Position numbers and translations under genes: made by a program. Positions 17,081-25,214 of a stretch of 64,000 bases of DNA are shown here, piece after piece. The DNA is from Erythrobacter litoralis (lineage in GTDB: Bacteria > Pseudomonadota > Alphaproteobacteria > Sphingomonadales > Sphingomonadaceae). The stretch is taken from contig NZ_CP017057.1 of assembly GCF_001719165.1 (NCBI RefSeq), positions 2,908,501 through 2,972,500 on the forward strand. The letters are read 5' to 3'. The notes under the pieces are model-generated. The model ran no database searches. It saw only the letters and a list, made by a program, of their open reading frames with translations, and was not told the DNA's origin. Position 1 is the stretch's first letter; each line of letters opens with the position of its first letter.

Positions 17081-17897
17081 TCGTCTGCTCCTCATGCCGC
17101 GCCAGCACCGCGCGGTATTTCTTGATGAAGGGCGCCTCCAGCATGCGGCCCTTGAACCGGATCGCGCGCCCGCCGCCCGCCTCGTAGGCGTCCAGCGCCT
17201 CGCGAGCCTCGGCGACGTCGGCGGCGCTGGGGGCGAAGGCGCCCTTGATCGCGGGCACCTGGCGCGGGTGGATCGCGGCCTTGGCCGAAAAGCCCAGGCG
17301 GCGCGCGCGGCCGCATTCATCGGCAAGCCCCGTCTCGTCGTCGAGCGAGATGTATGGCACGTCGATCGCGGGCTTGCGCGCCTCGGCGCAGGCCAGGATG
17401 ACGTGGTGGCGCGCGGCAAGCAGCGGTTCCCAGGCGAGATCGACGCCGAGTTCGCCGGAAAAATCGCCGCCGCCGAACATCACCGCCGCAACCCGCGCAT
17501 GCGCGGCGATCTCGAGCGCATGGCGAAGCCCGCGCGGGGTTTCGATCAGGGGGACGAGATCGGGGCAGTCATCGCCCAGCGCGCCCGCGACCACGTCGAG
17601 CTCGGCGGCGGTCTCGACCATCGGCACGAGCACGGTTTCGGGCAGGGTCCCGCATTCGCTGAGCGCGGCAAGGTCGCGCACGCCGAATGCCGTCGCGACG
17701 CCGTTGATGCGCACCGCCCATCCCGCCGGGCCTTCCGCGACCTGCGCCAGCGCGGCGCCGCGCGCGCTGGCCTTGTCCTCGGCCGCGACAGCATCCTCCA
17801 GATCGATGACGGTGAGGTCCGCCCCGCCCGCCTTCGCCTTGGCGAAACGGTCGGGCCGCGAACCGGGCACGAACAGGAGGCTGGCGGCGACGAACAT
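17073..17897 (-). CDS. HpcH/HpaI-CitE-like acyl-CoA lyase
   Basis: 274 residues. LLFVPGSRPDRFAKAKAGGAD, VIDLEDAV, PLIETPRGL and FGGGDFSGELG are the CitE/malyl-CoA/citramalyl-CoA lyase landmarks, with the Mg-binding acidic residues in place. It would split a beta-hydroxyacyl-CoA, such as citramalyl-CoA, by retro-Claisen cleavage. The ATG at 17897 is chosen for family length; an in-frame TTG at 17939 is also possible. It is the promoter-proximal gene of its run, directly behind operator 2. Confidence 0.88.
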   Translation of the reverse strand: MFVAASLLFVPGSRPDRFAKAKAGGADLTVIDLEDAVAAEDKASARGAALAQVAEGPAGWAVRINGVATAFGVRDLAALSECGTLPETVLVPMVETAAELDVVAGALGDDCPDLVPLIETPRGLRHALEIAAHARVAAVMFGGGDFSGELGVDLAWEPLLAARHHVILACAEARKPAIDVPYISLDDETGLADECGRARRLGFSAKAAIHPRQVPAIKGAFAPSAADVAEAREALDAYEAGGGRAIRFKGRMLEAPFIKKYRAVLARHEEQTNA

Positions 17898-17950
17898 GGC
17901 GAAAAGGGATGTCCCGGTTGCGGCCCGGCGGACGGGCAATTTGAGGCTTC

Positions 17951-17979
17951 ACAATTTGTCCGGACAAATCTAAAGTCAA
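17951..17979 (-). promoter_or_regulatory. Candidate promoter for the 17897 leftward unit
   Basis: On the minus strand TTGACT (17974-17979) and AATTGT (17951-17956) are 17 bases apart. Operator 2 fills the spacer, an arrangement that fits repression. The -10 match is weak. Confidence 0.4.
17954..17969. promoter_or_regulatory. Palindromic operator 2
   Basis: ATTTGTCCGGACAAAT is a perfect 16-bp palindrome 57 bases ahead of the CitE-like start. It is 39 bp (centre to centre) from operator 3 in the same divergent intergenic region, so the two could cooperate. Confidence 0.85.
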
Positions 17980-17993
17980 GGACGAATTGCGGA

Positions 17994-18007
17994 ATTGTCC
18001 GGACAAT
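17994..18007. promoter_or_regulatory. Palindromic operator 3
   Basis: ATTGTCCGGACAAT is a perfect 14-bp palindrome 49 bases ahead of the 18056 start. TTGTCC in its left arm and TATCCG at 18018-18023 are 17 bases apart and could serve as a plus-strand promoter covered by the site. Confidence 0.85.
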
Positions 18008-18055
18008 CGCGCCGGCCTATCCGTAGAGCGGACAACAGCGCGGGAGGTCAAGTTC

Positions 18056-19000
18056 ATGAAATCGATGAAGTCGCTTTTGGTTGCAGCCAGCATGCTTGCG
18101 GGCACGATCGGGCTCGCCGGGATGGCGGGGGCCGCCCCCGCTTCGGCGCAGATGCTCGACCCCGATGATCCGCAGGACGCGCTCGAGATTTCGAAGCGCC
18201 TGCAATGCGGCATCTCGGCCGACGAGCCGGCGGTCTATCACTGGTCGGGCAATATCTATGGCCGCTCGCCCGGCGTGCGCGACACGCTGCTGTTCAAGGG
18301 CGAGGGCATGAACATCCGCCGCTGCGTCGAGGTCGAGGATCCGACGCGCGGCAAGGGCTGGCGGCTCATCAGCCGCGAGGTCATGCTGATGCTCGACCCG
18401 GAAACGGGCGAGGTGCTCGACAGCTGGGAAAATCCCTATACCGGCCAGACGGTCGAGGTGATGCACATCCACAATGATCCGGTGAACGGCCGCCCCAATT
18501 TCGCGGTTGGCGCAGATGGGGAACCCTATCGCCTGTCCTCGATGCGGATCGCGGGCGATTACGTCTTCATGCCGTTCGAGGCGCCGCTGTTCTATCCCAA
18601 CCCGCTTGCGGGCGAGTATCAGCAATATGTCGGCAACATGTATCACGCCATGGAGATCTTCGATTTCGCCGCGCTCAAGGACGAGCTCTTCGACGCCTCG
18701 ACGCCGACCGCCTATCCGATGATCAGCTGGGTGCGAATTTCGCCCTGGGCGCCGTGGATGGAAATGGGCGGGCGGCCCGGGCAGATGGTCTTCAACGCGA
18801 TGGGGCGGAAATTGCCGGGCGGGTTCGAGGAACTGCCCGACGTGCTCAAGGACGAGATCCGCGAGAACTACCCGATCTACGAAAGCGCTCCGCCCAAGGA
18901 CGACATGCGCCGCAATGAAACGACCTGGACCAAGTTCCGCAAGCTCACCGAAGCCAAGCGCGGCGAAGGCGCAGCTGCGGGCATGGCCGAAGGCGAGTAG
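18056..19000 (+). CDS. Secreted DUF1838-like protein
   Basis: 314 residues. A Sec signal peptide ends near APASAQ (about residue 30). The mature protein, with LLFKGEGMNIRRC, GKGWRLISREVMLMLDPETGE and a run of Trp/Pro-rich motifs (SWVRISPWAPWMEMGGRPGQM), fits the DUF1838 family, whose function is not known to me. The ATG at 18056 has GGGAGG eight bases ahead; an upstream in-frame start would lie inside the operator region. It is a single-gene unit between operators 2/3 and a strong terminator. Confidence 0.75.
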   Translation: MKSMKSLLVAASMLAGTIGLAGMAGAAPASAQMLDPDDPQDALEISKRLQCGISADEPAVYHWSGNIYGRSPGVRDTLLFKGEGMNIRRCVEVEDPTRGKGWRLISREVMLMLDPETGEVLDSWENPYTGQTVEVMHIHNDPVNGRPNFAVGADGEPYRLSSMRIAGDYVFMPFEAPLFYPNPLAGEYQQYVGNMYHAMEIFDFAALKDELFDASTPTAYPMISWVRISPWAPWMEMGGRPGQMVFNAMGRKLPGGFEELPDVLKDEIRENYPIYESAPPKDDMRRNETTWTKFRKLTEAKRGEGAAAGMAEGE

Positions 19001-19012
19001 ACCCGACCGAAA

Positions 19013-19055
19013 CGAAAAGGGGGCGGGAAGCGATGCGCTTCCCGCCCCCTTTTCG
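19013..19055. terminator. Bidirectional rho-independent terminator
   Basis: A perfect 20-bp stem (CGAAAAGGGGGCGGGAAGCG and its complement) with a three-base ATG loop. A-rich and T-rich ends flank the GC stem, so it can end both the DUF1838 gene and the convergent TonB receptor gene. Confidence 0.9.
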
Positions 19056-19072
19056 TGAATGATCGCGAAAAA

Positions 19073-21586
19073 TCAGAACCCGGCGGACAGCACGATGCCG
19101 AGCCGGCGGCCCGGACGCAGGCCCCCGATGAAGCTGCGGCGCAGATCGTTGTTCGCATCGGCATAGCGGATGATCTGCTGGATCGCGTCCTCGTCGAACA
19201 GGTTGTTGGCGTAGAGCATGACCCGGAACTGGTCGTTCTCTATCCCCATGCGAACATCGACCTCGGTCGCATCGCCGGTCCGGGCGAGATTGTGGACCTG
19301 CGCGAAGCTCGAGGATGTGTATGTGATGTTGCCGCCCGCGAAGAAGTCCCACGTCCCCCCGCCAATGCCGGTCGAGGAACGGTAGTCGAGATCGGCGAAG
19401 GCACGGTGGCGCGGGGCGCGCGGGATCGACTGCCCGGCGATCGATCCGAACAGGCTCTGGCAGCCGGAAATGTCGGGAAACTGGTCCCCGGTCGAACAAT
19501 TGACGAGGCCATCGTCGGCGACATCGTTGAGCACGCCCTGGTTCTCGTCCACCCCGCTGGTGAACTCGGTATCGGCAAGCGCGTAGTTCGCCGTCAGCGT
19601 CAGCCCGCGCGAGAGTTCGCCGACCAGCTCGGCCTCGATCCCCCAGATCTCCGCCTCGCCCGCATTGGTGACGACGCTGATCTGGTTGGGCGGCACCGAC
19701 ACGTTCTGGGTCAGCTGATAGCCGTCGATCTCGGTGTAATAGGCCGCGAGGTTGAAGATCACCGCGCCGTCCAAAAAGCTGTTCTTGAAACCGATTTCGT
19801 ACGACTTGTTCTCTTCCTCGGCGAAGGTCTCGATCCCCAGATTGGGATCGATCGCATTGGCGGTGATGGCCAGCGCACCGTTGAACCCGCCCGGCTTCTG
19901 CCCCTCGGCATAGATCGCGTAGAACATGTTGTCGGGCGTGAACTGCCAGTCGAGCGTCACGCGCGGGGTGAAGGCCTTGAACGTCGCATCGGCGAGGACA
20001 GGCGCGGGTCGCGCATCGCCCTCGGCGAAGCTGAAGACGGTCTGGTCGATCGATTCCTCAGCATAGCGTCCCTCGATCCCGAGATTGAGCGTATCGGTGA
20101 TGTGCCAGTTGATCGCGCCGTAGACGGCGACGTTTTGGATATCGAGCAGGTTCTCGCTGCGATCGTTCGGCGTCGACGGTCCGAACAGCGGGAAAGTGGT
20201 GCCGCAGATCGGGTTCGCCGCGCAGCGCGCCTGTTCCTGCGCAAGCCGGGCGCCGAAGCTGGCCCCGGCAAGCGCGGCCGCATTGGCAGGCACGTCGCGG
20301 ATCACGAAATTGTCGTCGCTCTGGTCGAAGTAATAGCCGCCCACGATGAGGTCGAAGGCGTCGCTTTCGTAGAGCAGCTTCAGTTCCTGCGACCAGTCCT
20401 GCGTTTCGCGCAGATTGGCGAAGGAGAAATCAATGGTCGAGCCGACGAAGCCGAACGGGAAGATCGGACCGGCCGGACCGAACCCGATCGGCGCCCCTGC
20501 CGGGAAACGCGCGAAGACCGCGGTCTGAAAGCTATTCGGGCTGTAATCGCCATCGGTCAGCTGCGTCTCGGAGCGATCGTTGAAACCGGTCAGCGAGACG
20601 AGCGTGAGATTGTCGCCAAGTTCGTATTCCATGCGCAGCGAGACGTTGTAGGTGTCCGCCTCGATCCCGACCATGTCGGCATCGCCGAACTGGACGGTGT
20701 AGTCCGAATTGACCTCGCCCGGCTCGATCACGCCGCAGAAATACCGCCCGCGCCCGGCATAGAGCGATCCGTCGTCGAACAGGCAGTTGTTCTGGTTGGC
20801 GTTCTGGTGGAAAATCGCGGGCTGGCCGTCATCCGTGCGGTTGTAATAACCGCGCAGGGTGGCCGTGAAGGGTCCGCCATTGTCCCAGTCGAGCACGCCG
20901 GAAGCCGACCAGGAGGATTGCTTTCCGATCTTGGTCCCGTCGAACTGGTTGGTGAATTCGCCCCCGAAATCGTAGAAACGCCCGTTCACGCCGAGCGAGA
21001 GGCCTTCGCTGATCGGTCCGCGAATGCCGGCGGTAAGCTCGTAGCGGTCATGTTCGGCGATGTCGGCGGTGACCCGGCCTTCCCAGGTGTCGCCCGGCAT
21101 CTTGGAGATGATGTTGATCGCGCCCGAATAGGTGTTGCGTCCGTAAAGCGCGCTCTGCGGCCCCTTGACCACCTCGATCCGTTCGATCGTGTCGACGTCG
21201 TAATCGGCGAGGCTGCCGGTGTAGTAGATCCCGTCGATGAAGAAGGCGACGCCGCTTTCGCCAAGGATGTTCGCCTGGCCGCGGATCACCGGGCGATTGC
21301 CGTTGCGCCCGAAGCTTTCATCGAAAATGAGCCCCGGCGTCGTGTTGGCGATGTCGGTCAGGTTGTTGAGGTTCAATCGCTGGATCGTCTCGGAGGTGGC
21401 GACCGCGACGCTGGTGGGAACCGACTGGAGCGATTCCTCGCGCTTGCGCGCGGTGACGATGATGGTCTGGCCGACCCCCGCCACTTCCTGCATTTCCTCT
21501 TCGCTTTCGTCGATCTCCTGCGCAGCGAGCGCGCTCGGCGTGAGCATGGTCGCGGCCAGCAGTGCCGAACTGACAAGCTTTCTCAT
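19073..21586 (-). CDS. TonB-dependent outer-membrane receptor (1)
   Basis: 837 residues. Signal peptide MRKLVSSALLAATMLTPSALAAQ, then a plug domain (about 40-160) opening with TIIVTARKREESLQSVPTSV and containing IERIEVVKGPQSALYGRNTYSGAINI, and a barrel ending in RRLGIVLSAGF with the expected terminal Phe. It belongs to the iron-complex-like family that sphingomonads use widely for organic substrates. GGGAGG-type RBS before the ATG at 21586; operator 4 is about 90 bases upstream. It likely imports the island's substrate across the outer membrane, with energy from TonB-ExbBD. Confidence 0.95.
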   Translation of the reverse strand: MRKLVSSALLAATMLTPSALAAQEIDESEEEMQEVAGVGQTIIVTARKREESLQSVPTSVAVATSETIQRLNLNNLTDIANTTPGLIFDESFGRNGNRPVIRGQANILGESGVAFFIDGIYYTGSLADYDVDTIERIEVVKGPQSALYGRNTYSGAINIISKMPGDTWEGRVTADIAEHDRYELTAGIRGPISEGLSLGVNGRFYDFGGEFTNQFDGTKIGKQSSWSASGVLDWDNGGPFTATLRGYYNRTDDGQPAIFHQNANQNNCLFDDGSLYAGRGRYFCGVIEPGEVNSDYTVQFGDADMVGIEADTYNVSLRMEYELGDNLTLVSLTGFNDRSETQLTDGDYSPNSFQTAVFARFPAGAPIGFGPAGPIFPFGFVGSTIDFSFANLRETQDWSQELKLLYESDAFDLIVGGYYFDQSDDNFVIRDVPANAAALAGASFGARLAQEQARCAANPICGTTFPLFGPSTPNDRSENLLDIQNVAVYGAINWHITDTLNLGIEGRYAEESIDQTVFSFAEGDARPAPVLADATFKAFTPRVTLDWQFTPDNMFYAIYAEGQKPGGFNGALAITANAIDPNLGIETFAEEENKSYEIGFKNSFLDGAVIFNLAAYYTEIDGYQLTQNVSVPPNQISVVTNAGEAEIWGIEAELVGELSRGLTLTANYALADTEFTSGVDENQGVLNDVADDGLVNCSTGDQFPDISGCQSLFGSIAGQSIPRAPRHRAFADLDYRSSTGIGGGTWDFFAGGNITYTSSSFAQVHNLARTGDATEVDVRMGIENDQFRVMLYANNLFDEDAIQQIIRYADANNDLRRSFIGGLRPGRRLGIVLSAGF

Positions 21587-21676
21587 CGATACCCTCCCGT
21601 TGGATGCGCGGGCCGCAGCGCAGCCGGCGCGAAACTCTTCTTACCGTCCCTGCTCCCCATTCCTGCCAATCGGCCG

Positions 21677-21696
21677 AAATTTGTCCAGACAAATTT
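21677..21696. promoter_or_regulatory. Palindromic operator 4
   Basis: AAATTTGTCCAGACAAATTT has nine-base perfect arms; only the central pair differs (CA in place of CG), which keeps the GTC-YR-GAC form. It lies between the TonB receptor start (21586) and the end of the membrane protein gene, so it belongs to the receptor. Confidence 0.8.
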
Positions 21697-21731
21697 TGCG
21701 GGAGGCCGGCAAGACCCCGGCATGTGAGGAA

Positions 21732-22409
21732 TCAGGGCAACGGTTTCACGTTGCCGAGGAACGCGGTGACCAGCAGCAGGAGATAGACCGTCCACACCCA
21801 GATCCTGGTGCGGTCCATCGTGCGCCTGAGCGGGATTTCGGTCGCATCGCTCGACCCTTCCTGCATAACCGCCGCAAGCTGCGCGCCGACCGGCTTGAAG
21901 GTCACGTCGATCATGATGGCGGCAACGAAGATGAGCCCGAACATCAGCGCCTTCCACGCCAGCCAGTCCGGCGCGAGCGGCGCGCCCAGCACCAGGCTCT
22001 GCCCGCCGAGCCAGAGGTAGAACCCCCCGATCAGCCAGCGCAAGATGCCTTCGATCCGGCGATTGCGCGCCGCGCGCGGGGTCTGGTCGTGCATGTGCGA
22101 ATCCCACACCAGCGCGAGCCAGAAAAGGCCGACCAGCCACGCGCCCGCCAGCAGCCAGGTCGGCACGTCCCACCAGCCGCCCGTGTCCACGACCGAAAGC
22201 GAAAGCGGCACCATCAGCGCCCAGGCGCTGCGCGGGACCATGTCGATCTCGACCAGAAGGGTGAGGAGGGCGATCCTCTGGTCGAGCGACCATTTGTCGC
22301 GCTTCCTGAAATGCTGGCCGAGCACGAACACCCCGACATCCGCGCCGAGCCACAGCACGAACAGCAGCAGGTGGACATAAACCAGAACCGGATAGGCAAA
22401 TTCGGACAT
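21732..22409 (-). CDS. Multi-pass membrane protein, paralogue of the 46638 gene
   Basis: 225 residues with about six hydrophobic segments: VLVYVHLLLFVLWLGADVG at the start, then segments near 50-70, 85-105, 140-160, 165-185 and 200-220. It shares the opening (V/I)H-LLF-(Y/L)WLG and the ending LGNVKP with the membrane protein at 46638-47330. A His in the first segment and the WLG motif recall CopD/DUF2269-like membrane proteins; this is weak. Start ATG at 22409 with AGGGG upstream; divergent from TonB receptor 2 across operators 5 and 6. Possible role: inner-membrane step of uptake or electron transfer. Confidence 0.7.
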   Translation of the reverse strand: MSEFAYPVLVYVHLLLFVLWLGADVGVFVLGQHFRKRDKWSLDQRIALLTLLVEIDMVPRSAWALMVPLSLSVVDTGGWWDVPTWLLAGAWLVGLFWLALVWDSHMHDQTPRAARNRRIEGILRWLIGGFYLWLGGQSLVLGAPLAPDWLAWKALMFGLIFVAAIMIDVTFKPVGAQLAAVMQEGSSDATEIPLRRTMDRTRIWVWTVYLLLLVTAFLGNVKPLP

Positions 22410-22507
22410 GAGGCCCCTTCCAGCGAACCCTCGCAGCAAAACTCTCGCGGCGACATCCGCCCCGCAAAACTGTTGCTCAAACGGCACGCATGTTGACAGA
22501 TTCGGAC

Positions 22508-22525
22508 AATTTGTCCGGACAATTT
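22508..22525. promoter_or_regulatory. Palindromic operator 5
   Basis: AATTTGTCCGGACAATTT, core TTGTCCGGACAA at 22511-22522. An extra half-site (TTCGGACAAT, 22501-22510) abuts it. Centre 42 bp, four helical turns, from operator 6. Confidence 0.85.
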
Positions 22526-22537
22526 GCACTTCCGCGC

Positions 22538-22566
22538 TTGACAAGCAAGAGTTTGTCCGGACAACT
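22538..22566 (+). promoter_or_regulatory. Candidate promoter of the 22650-32186 unit
   Basis: A consensus -35 TTGACA (22538-22543) is followed after 17 bases by ACAACT (22561-22566), a poor -10. Operator 6 covers the spacer end and the -10 position, the classical geometry for repression. Confidence 0.55.
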
Positions 22567-22567
22567 T
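22550..22567. promoter_or_regulatory. Palindromic operator 6
   Basis: AGTTTGTCCGGACAACTT, perfect core TTGTCCGGACAA at 22553-22564, 83 bases ahead of the TonB receptor 2 start and overlapping its candidate -10 element. Confidence 0.85.
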
Positions 22568-22649
22568 TCCCCCGCAGGTTGGGAACAACAGACTGGCGGG
22601 AGGCCGGCATCACCCTTTGCCCACGCCCTTGCCCACGGAGGAAATCCGC

Positions 22650-25214
22650 ATGACTTCTCGCAACACGAAGAAGCTCGCGCTGCTCGGCATGACTTCATGT
22701 CTCGCCCTTGCCGCGTTTCCCGCCACCGCCCACGCGCAGGACCCGGACCAGGAGGTCGCCGAGGAAGAGCCCCAGCGCGGCGTGTCCTCGATCATCGTCA
22801 CCGCCCAGCGCCGCGAGGAAAGCGTTCAGGACGTGCCGATCGCGATCTCGGCCTTCGATCAGCAGGAACTCCAGACCCGCGGCGCGTTCACCGCGCTCGA
22901 CGTCGCGCAGTTCGTGCCCAACCTCGTCGGGCTCAACAACACCGGGATCGGCACCGCGAATTCCTATTACCTGCGCGGGATCGGCAATTCGGAAAGCATC
23001 GCGACCTTCGACCCGCCGATCGGCACCTATGTCGACGACATCTACCTCTCGCGCCAGAACGCCAACAACCTGTCGCTGTTCGATGTCGAGCGGATCGAGG
23101 TGCTGCGCGGGCCGCAGGGCACGCTGTTCGGACGCAACACGACGGGCGGCGCGATCAACGTCTTCCTTTCGGAGCCGGGCGACGAGATCGGCGGCTATGC
23201 CGAGATCGGATACGGCTCCTACGACATGAAACTGGGGCGCGCGTCGATCGACCTTCCCCTGTCGGACAGCTTTGCGGTCAAGGTGTCGGGTTACTGGCAG
23301 GACGACGATGGCTGGGCGATCAACAATCTCACCGGCGAACGCACCAATGAAAGCGACAGCTGGGGCGTGCGTCTTGGCATGCGCGGCGAATTGTCGGACA
23401 GCGTGCGCTGGACGGGGTCGTACATCCACACCGTCTCCGAGGCGGTAAACCTGCTCAATTTCGATTGCGACCCCACCAATCCGACCAATTGCGACGGACG
23501 CTTCACCGCGACCGGGCTGACGCAGGGCGGCAATTTCATCAGCCCCGCCTTCGGTCCGCTGGTCGCGGGCGACAAGGCCAATCAGGGGCTCGGCAACCGG
23601 GCGCGGATGGATTTCATCTCATCCAATCTCGAAGTCGAGCTGTCGCCCGACTGGACGGTCAATTTCATCACCGGCTTCGTCGATCTGGGGCAGCAATTCG
23701 CGCTCGATTTTGCCGATGGCCGCGCTTTGCCGACCGCCGCCAACCCGGTCCCGCCGGTTGTGGGATGGACCTATGGCGGCTTCAGCATCGTCAATGACGG
23801 CGACCACACCCAGTTCACGCAGGAAGTGAAGTTCACCGGCTCGATCGCCGACGGCCTGCTCGACGTGGTGGGCGGCGTGTTCTACTTCCACGAGGACAAC
23901 ACGACCGATGTCGCCGACATCTTCACGCTTCCCTTCGCGCCGCCGCCTGACGGTTTCCCGTTCCTGCTGGCCGATCGCACACTCACCAACACGGCGGAAG
24001 CCTGGGCGGGCTATCTCCAGGCCGACCTCAACATCACCGACCAGCTGACGCTGACGGCGGGCGTCCGCTACACCGACGAGACCAAGACGTTCTCGATCCG
24101 CGACAATCGCGGCCGCGTGGGCGCGAGCAATCTGTGCATCGCGGCCAACCAGTTCGGCCCCACGCCCTGCATCGAGGACGCCAATCTCGTCGCGGGCAAC
24201 GGGACGCCGATCCCGACCGAGCAATCGGTCGACCTGTGGACCCCGCGCTTTGCCATCAATTACGCGCCGACCGACGAGATCCTGCTCTTCGCGAGCGCGA
24301 CGCGCGGCTTCAAGTCGGGCGGCTGGAACGCGCGCGGCACGACGCCGAGCCTGCTTTTCCCGTTCGGCCCGGAAACCGCGTGGAGCTATGAAGCGGGCGC
24401 CAAGACCGAATTGTTCGACAATCTCGTGCGCTTCAACGTCACGGGCTTCTGGCTCGACGTGGCGGACCTGCAGACCCCGTCGGCCTTCGTCGCGCCAGAC
24501 GGGTCGCTGACCTTCATCACCCGCAACTTCGCCGATTATGAAAACAAGGGCGTCGAGGTCGAGATCACCACGGTGCCTGTCGAAGGGCTCAACCTGTTCG
24601 CCGCGATCGGGTACCAGGACGATGAATACAACATCGATCCCAATGCCGCCGCGCTCGACGAATTCGGCGTGCAATCGGTCGCCGCGCAGCAGCAGGACTG
24701 CCTTGCCCAGCTCGCCGCCGGACTGCTGCCCAATGTCGGCGGCGGCGCGGACGAGGCGGGCGCGTGCGGGGTCGGCATCGTCTCGCCCGACGGTTCGATC
24801 TCGACCCCGGTCCGCACGCCGGACTGGACGGTCTCGATCGGCGGCAGCTACGAAATCGGCCTCGGCAGCGATTTCTCGCTGATCCCGGCGGTCAACGCCA
24901 ACTGGCGCAGCGACAGCGAAGTCGGGACGAGCGAGGTGACCTTCTTCGACGAACCGGTGACGGGCAATTCGGGCACGGTCTATCCGACCAACACGCTCGG
25001 CCTCGGCGATCCGATCGACCCGGCGACCGGATCGTTCAGCCCGGCGCGCTGGATCGTCAACGGCACGCTCACGCTGCGCAGCGTTGCCGGCTGGGCGCTG
25101 GTCGCGGAATGCCGCAACTGTTTCGACGAGGAAGCGGTCGAAAGCAGCCTTGCGAACTACGCCTATCTCAACCCTCCGCGCACCTGGATGGTCAGGGCCA
25201 GGTACGATTTCTGA
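22650..25214 (+). CDS. TonB-dependent outer-membrane receptor (2)
   Basis: 854 residues. Signal peptide to about AHAQ (residue 30), plug opening with SSIIVTAQRREESVQDVPIAI and containing VERIEVLRGPQGTLFGRNTTGGAINV, barrel ending RARYDF. Four cysteines in extracellular-loop-like stretches (NFDCDPTNPTNCD) could form disulfides. GGAGGA RBS eight bases before the ATG at 22650. It is the first gene of a seven-gene unit with a secreted VOC protein, a serine hydrolase, an MFS carrier and an FAD oxidase. Two receptors under the same operator type suggest two related ligands or a substrate and its breakdown product. Confidence 0.95.
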   Translation: MTSRNTKKLALLGMTSCLALAAFPATAHAQDPDQEVAEEEPQRGVSSIIVTAQRREESVQDVPIAISAFDQQELQTRGAFTALDVAQFVPNLVGLNNTGIGTANSYYLRGIGNSESIATFDPPIGTYVDDIYLSRQNANNLSLFDVERIEVLRGPQGTLFGRNTTGGAINVFLSEPGDEIGGYAEIGYGSYDMKLGRASIDLPLSDSFAVKVSGYWQDDDGWAINNLTGERTNESDSWGVRLGMRGELSDSVRWTGSYIHTVSEAVNLLNFDCDPTNPTNCDGRFTATGLTQGGNFISPAFGPLVAGDKANQGLGNRARMDFISSNLEVELSPDWTVNFITGFVDLGQQFALDFADGRALPTAANPVPPVVGWTYGGFSIVNDGDHTQFTQEVKFTGSIADGLLDVVGGVFYFHEDNTTDVADIFTLPFAPPPDGFPFLLADRTLTNTAEAWAGYLQADLNITDQLTLTAGVRYTDETKTFSIRDNRGRVGASNLCIAANQFGPTPCIEDANLVAGNGTPIPTEQSVDLWTPRFAINYAPTDEILLFASATRGFKSGGWNARGTTPSLLFPFGPETAWSYEAGAKTELFDNLVRFNVTGFWLDVADLQTPSAFVAPDGSLTFITRNFADYENKGVEVEITTVPVEGLNLFAAIGYQDDEYNIDPNAAALDEFGVQSVAAQQQDCLAQLAAGLLPNVGGGADEAGACGVGIVSPDGSISTPVRTPDWTVSIGGSYEIGLGSDFSLIPAVNANWRSDSEVGTSEVTFFDEPVTGNSGTVYPTNTLGLGDPIDPATGSFSPARWIVNGTLTLRSVAGWALVAECRNCFDEEAVESSLANYAYLNPPRTWMVRARYDF

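Noticed and set aside
19055..21727. 890-codon open frame opposite TonB receptor 1
   Set aside because: Shadow of the receptor gene. The minus-strand frame has signal peptide, plug and barrel motifs; the plus frame has none.
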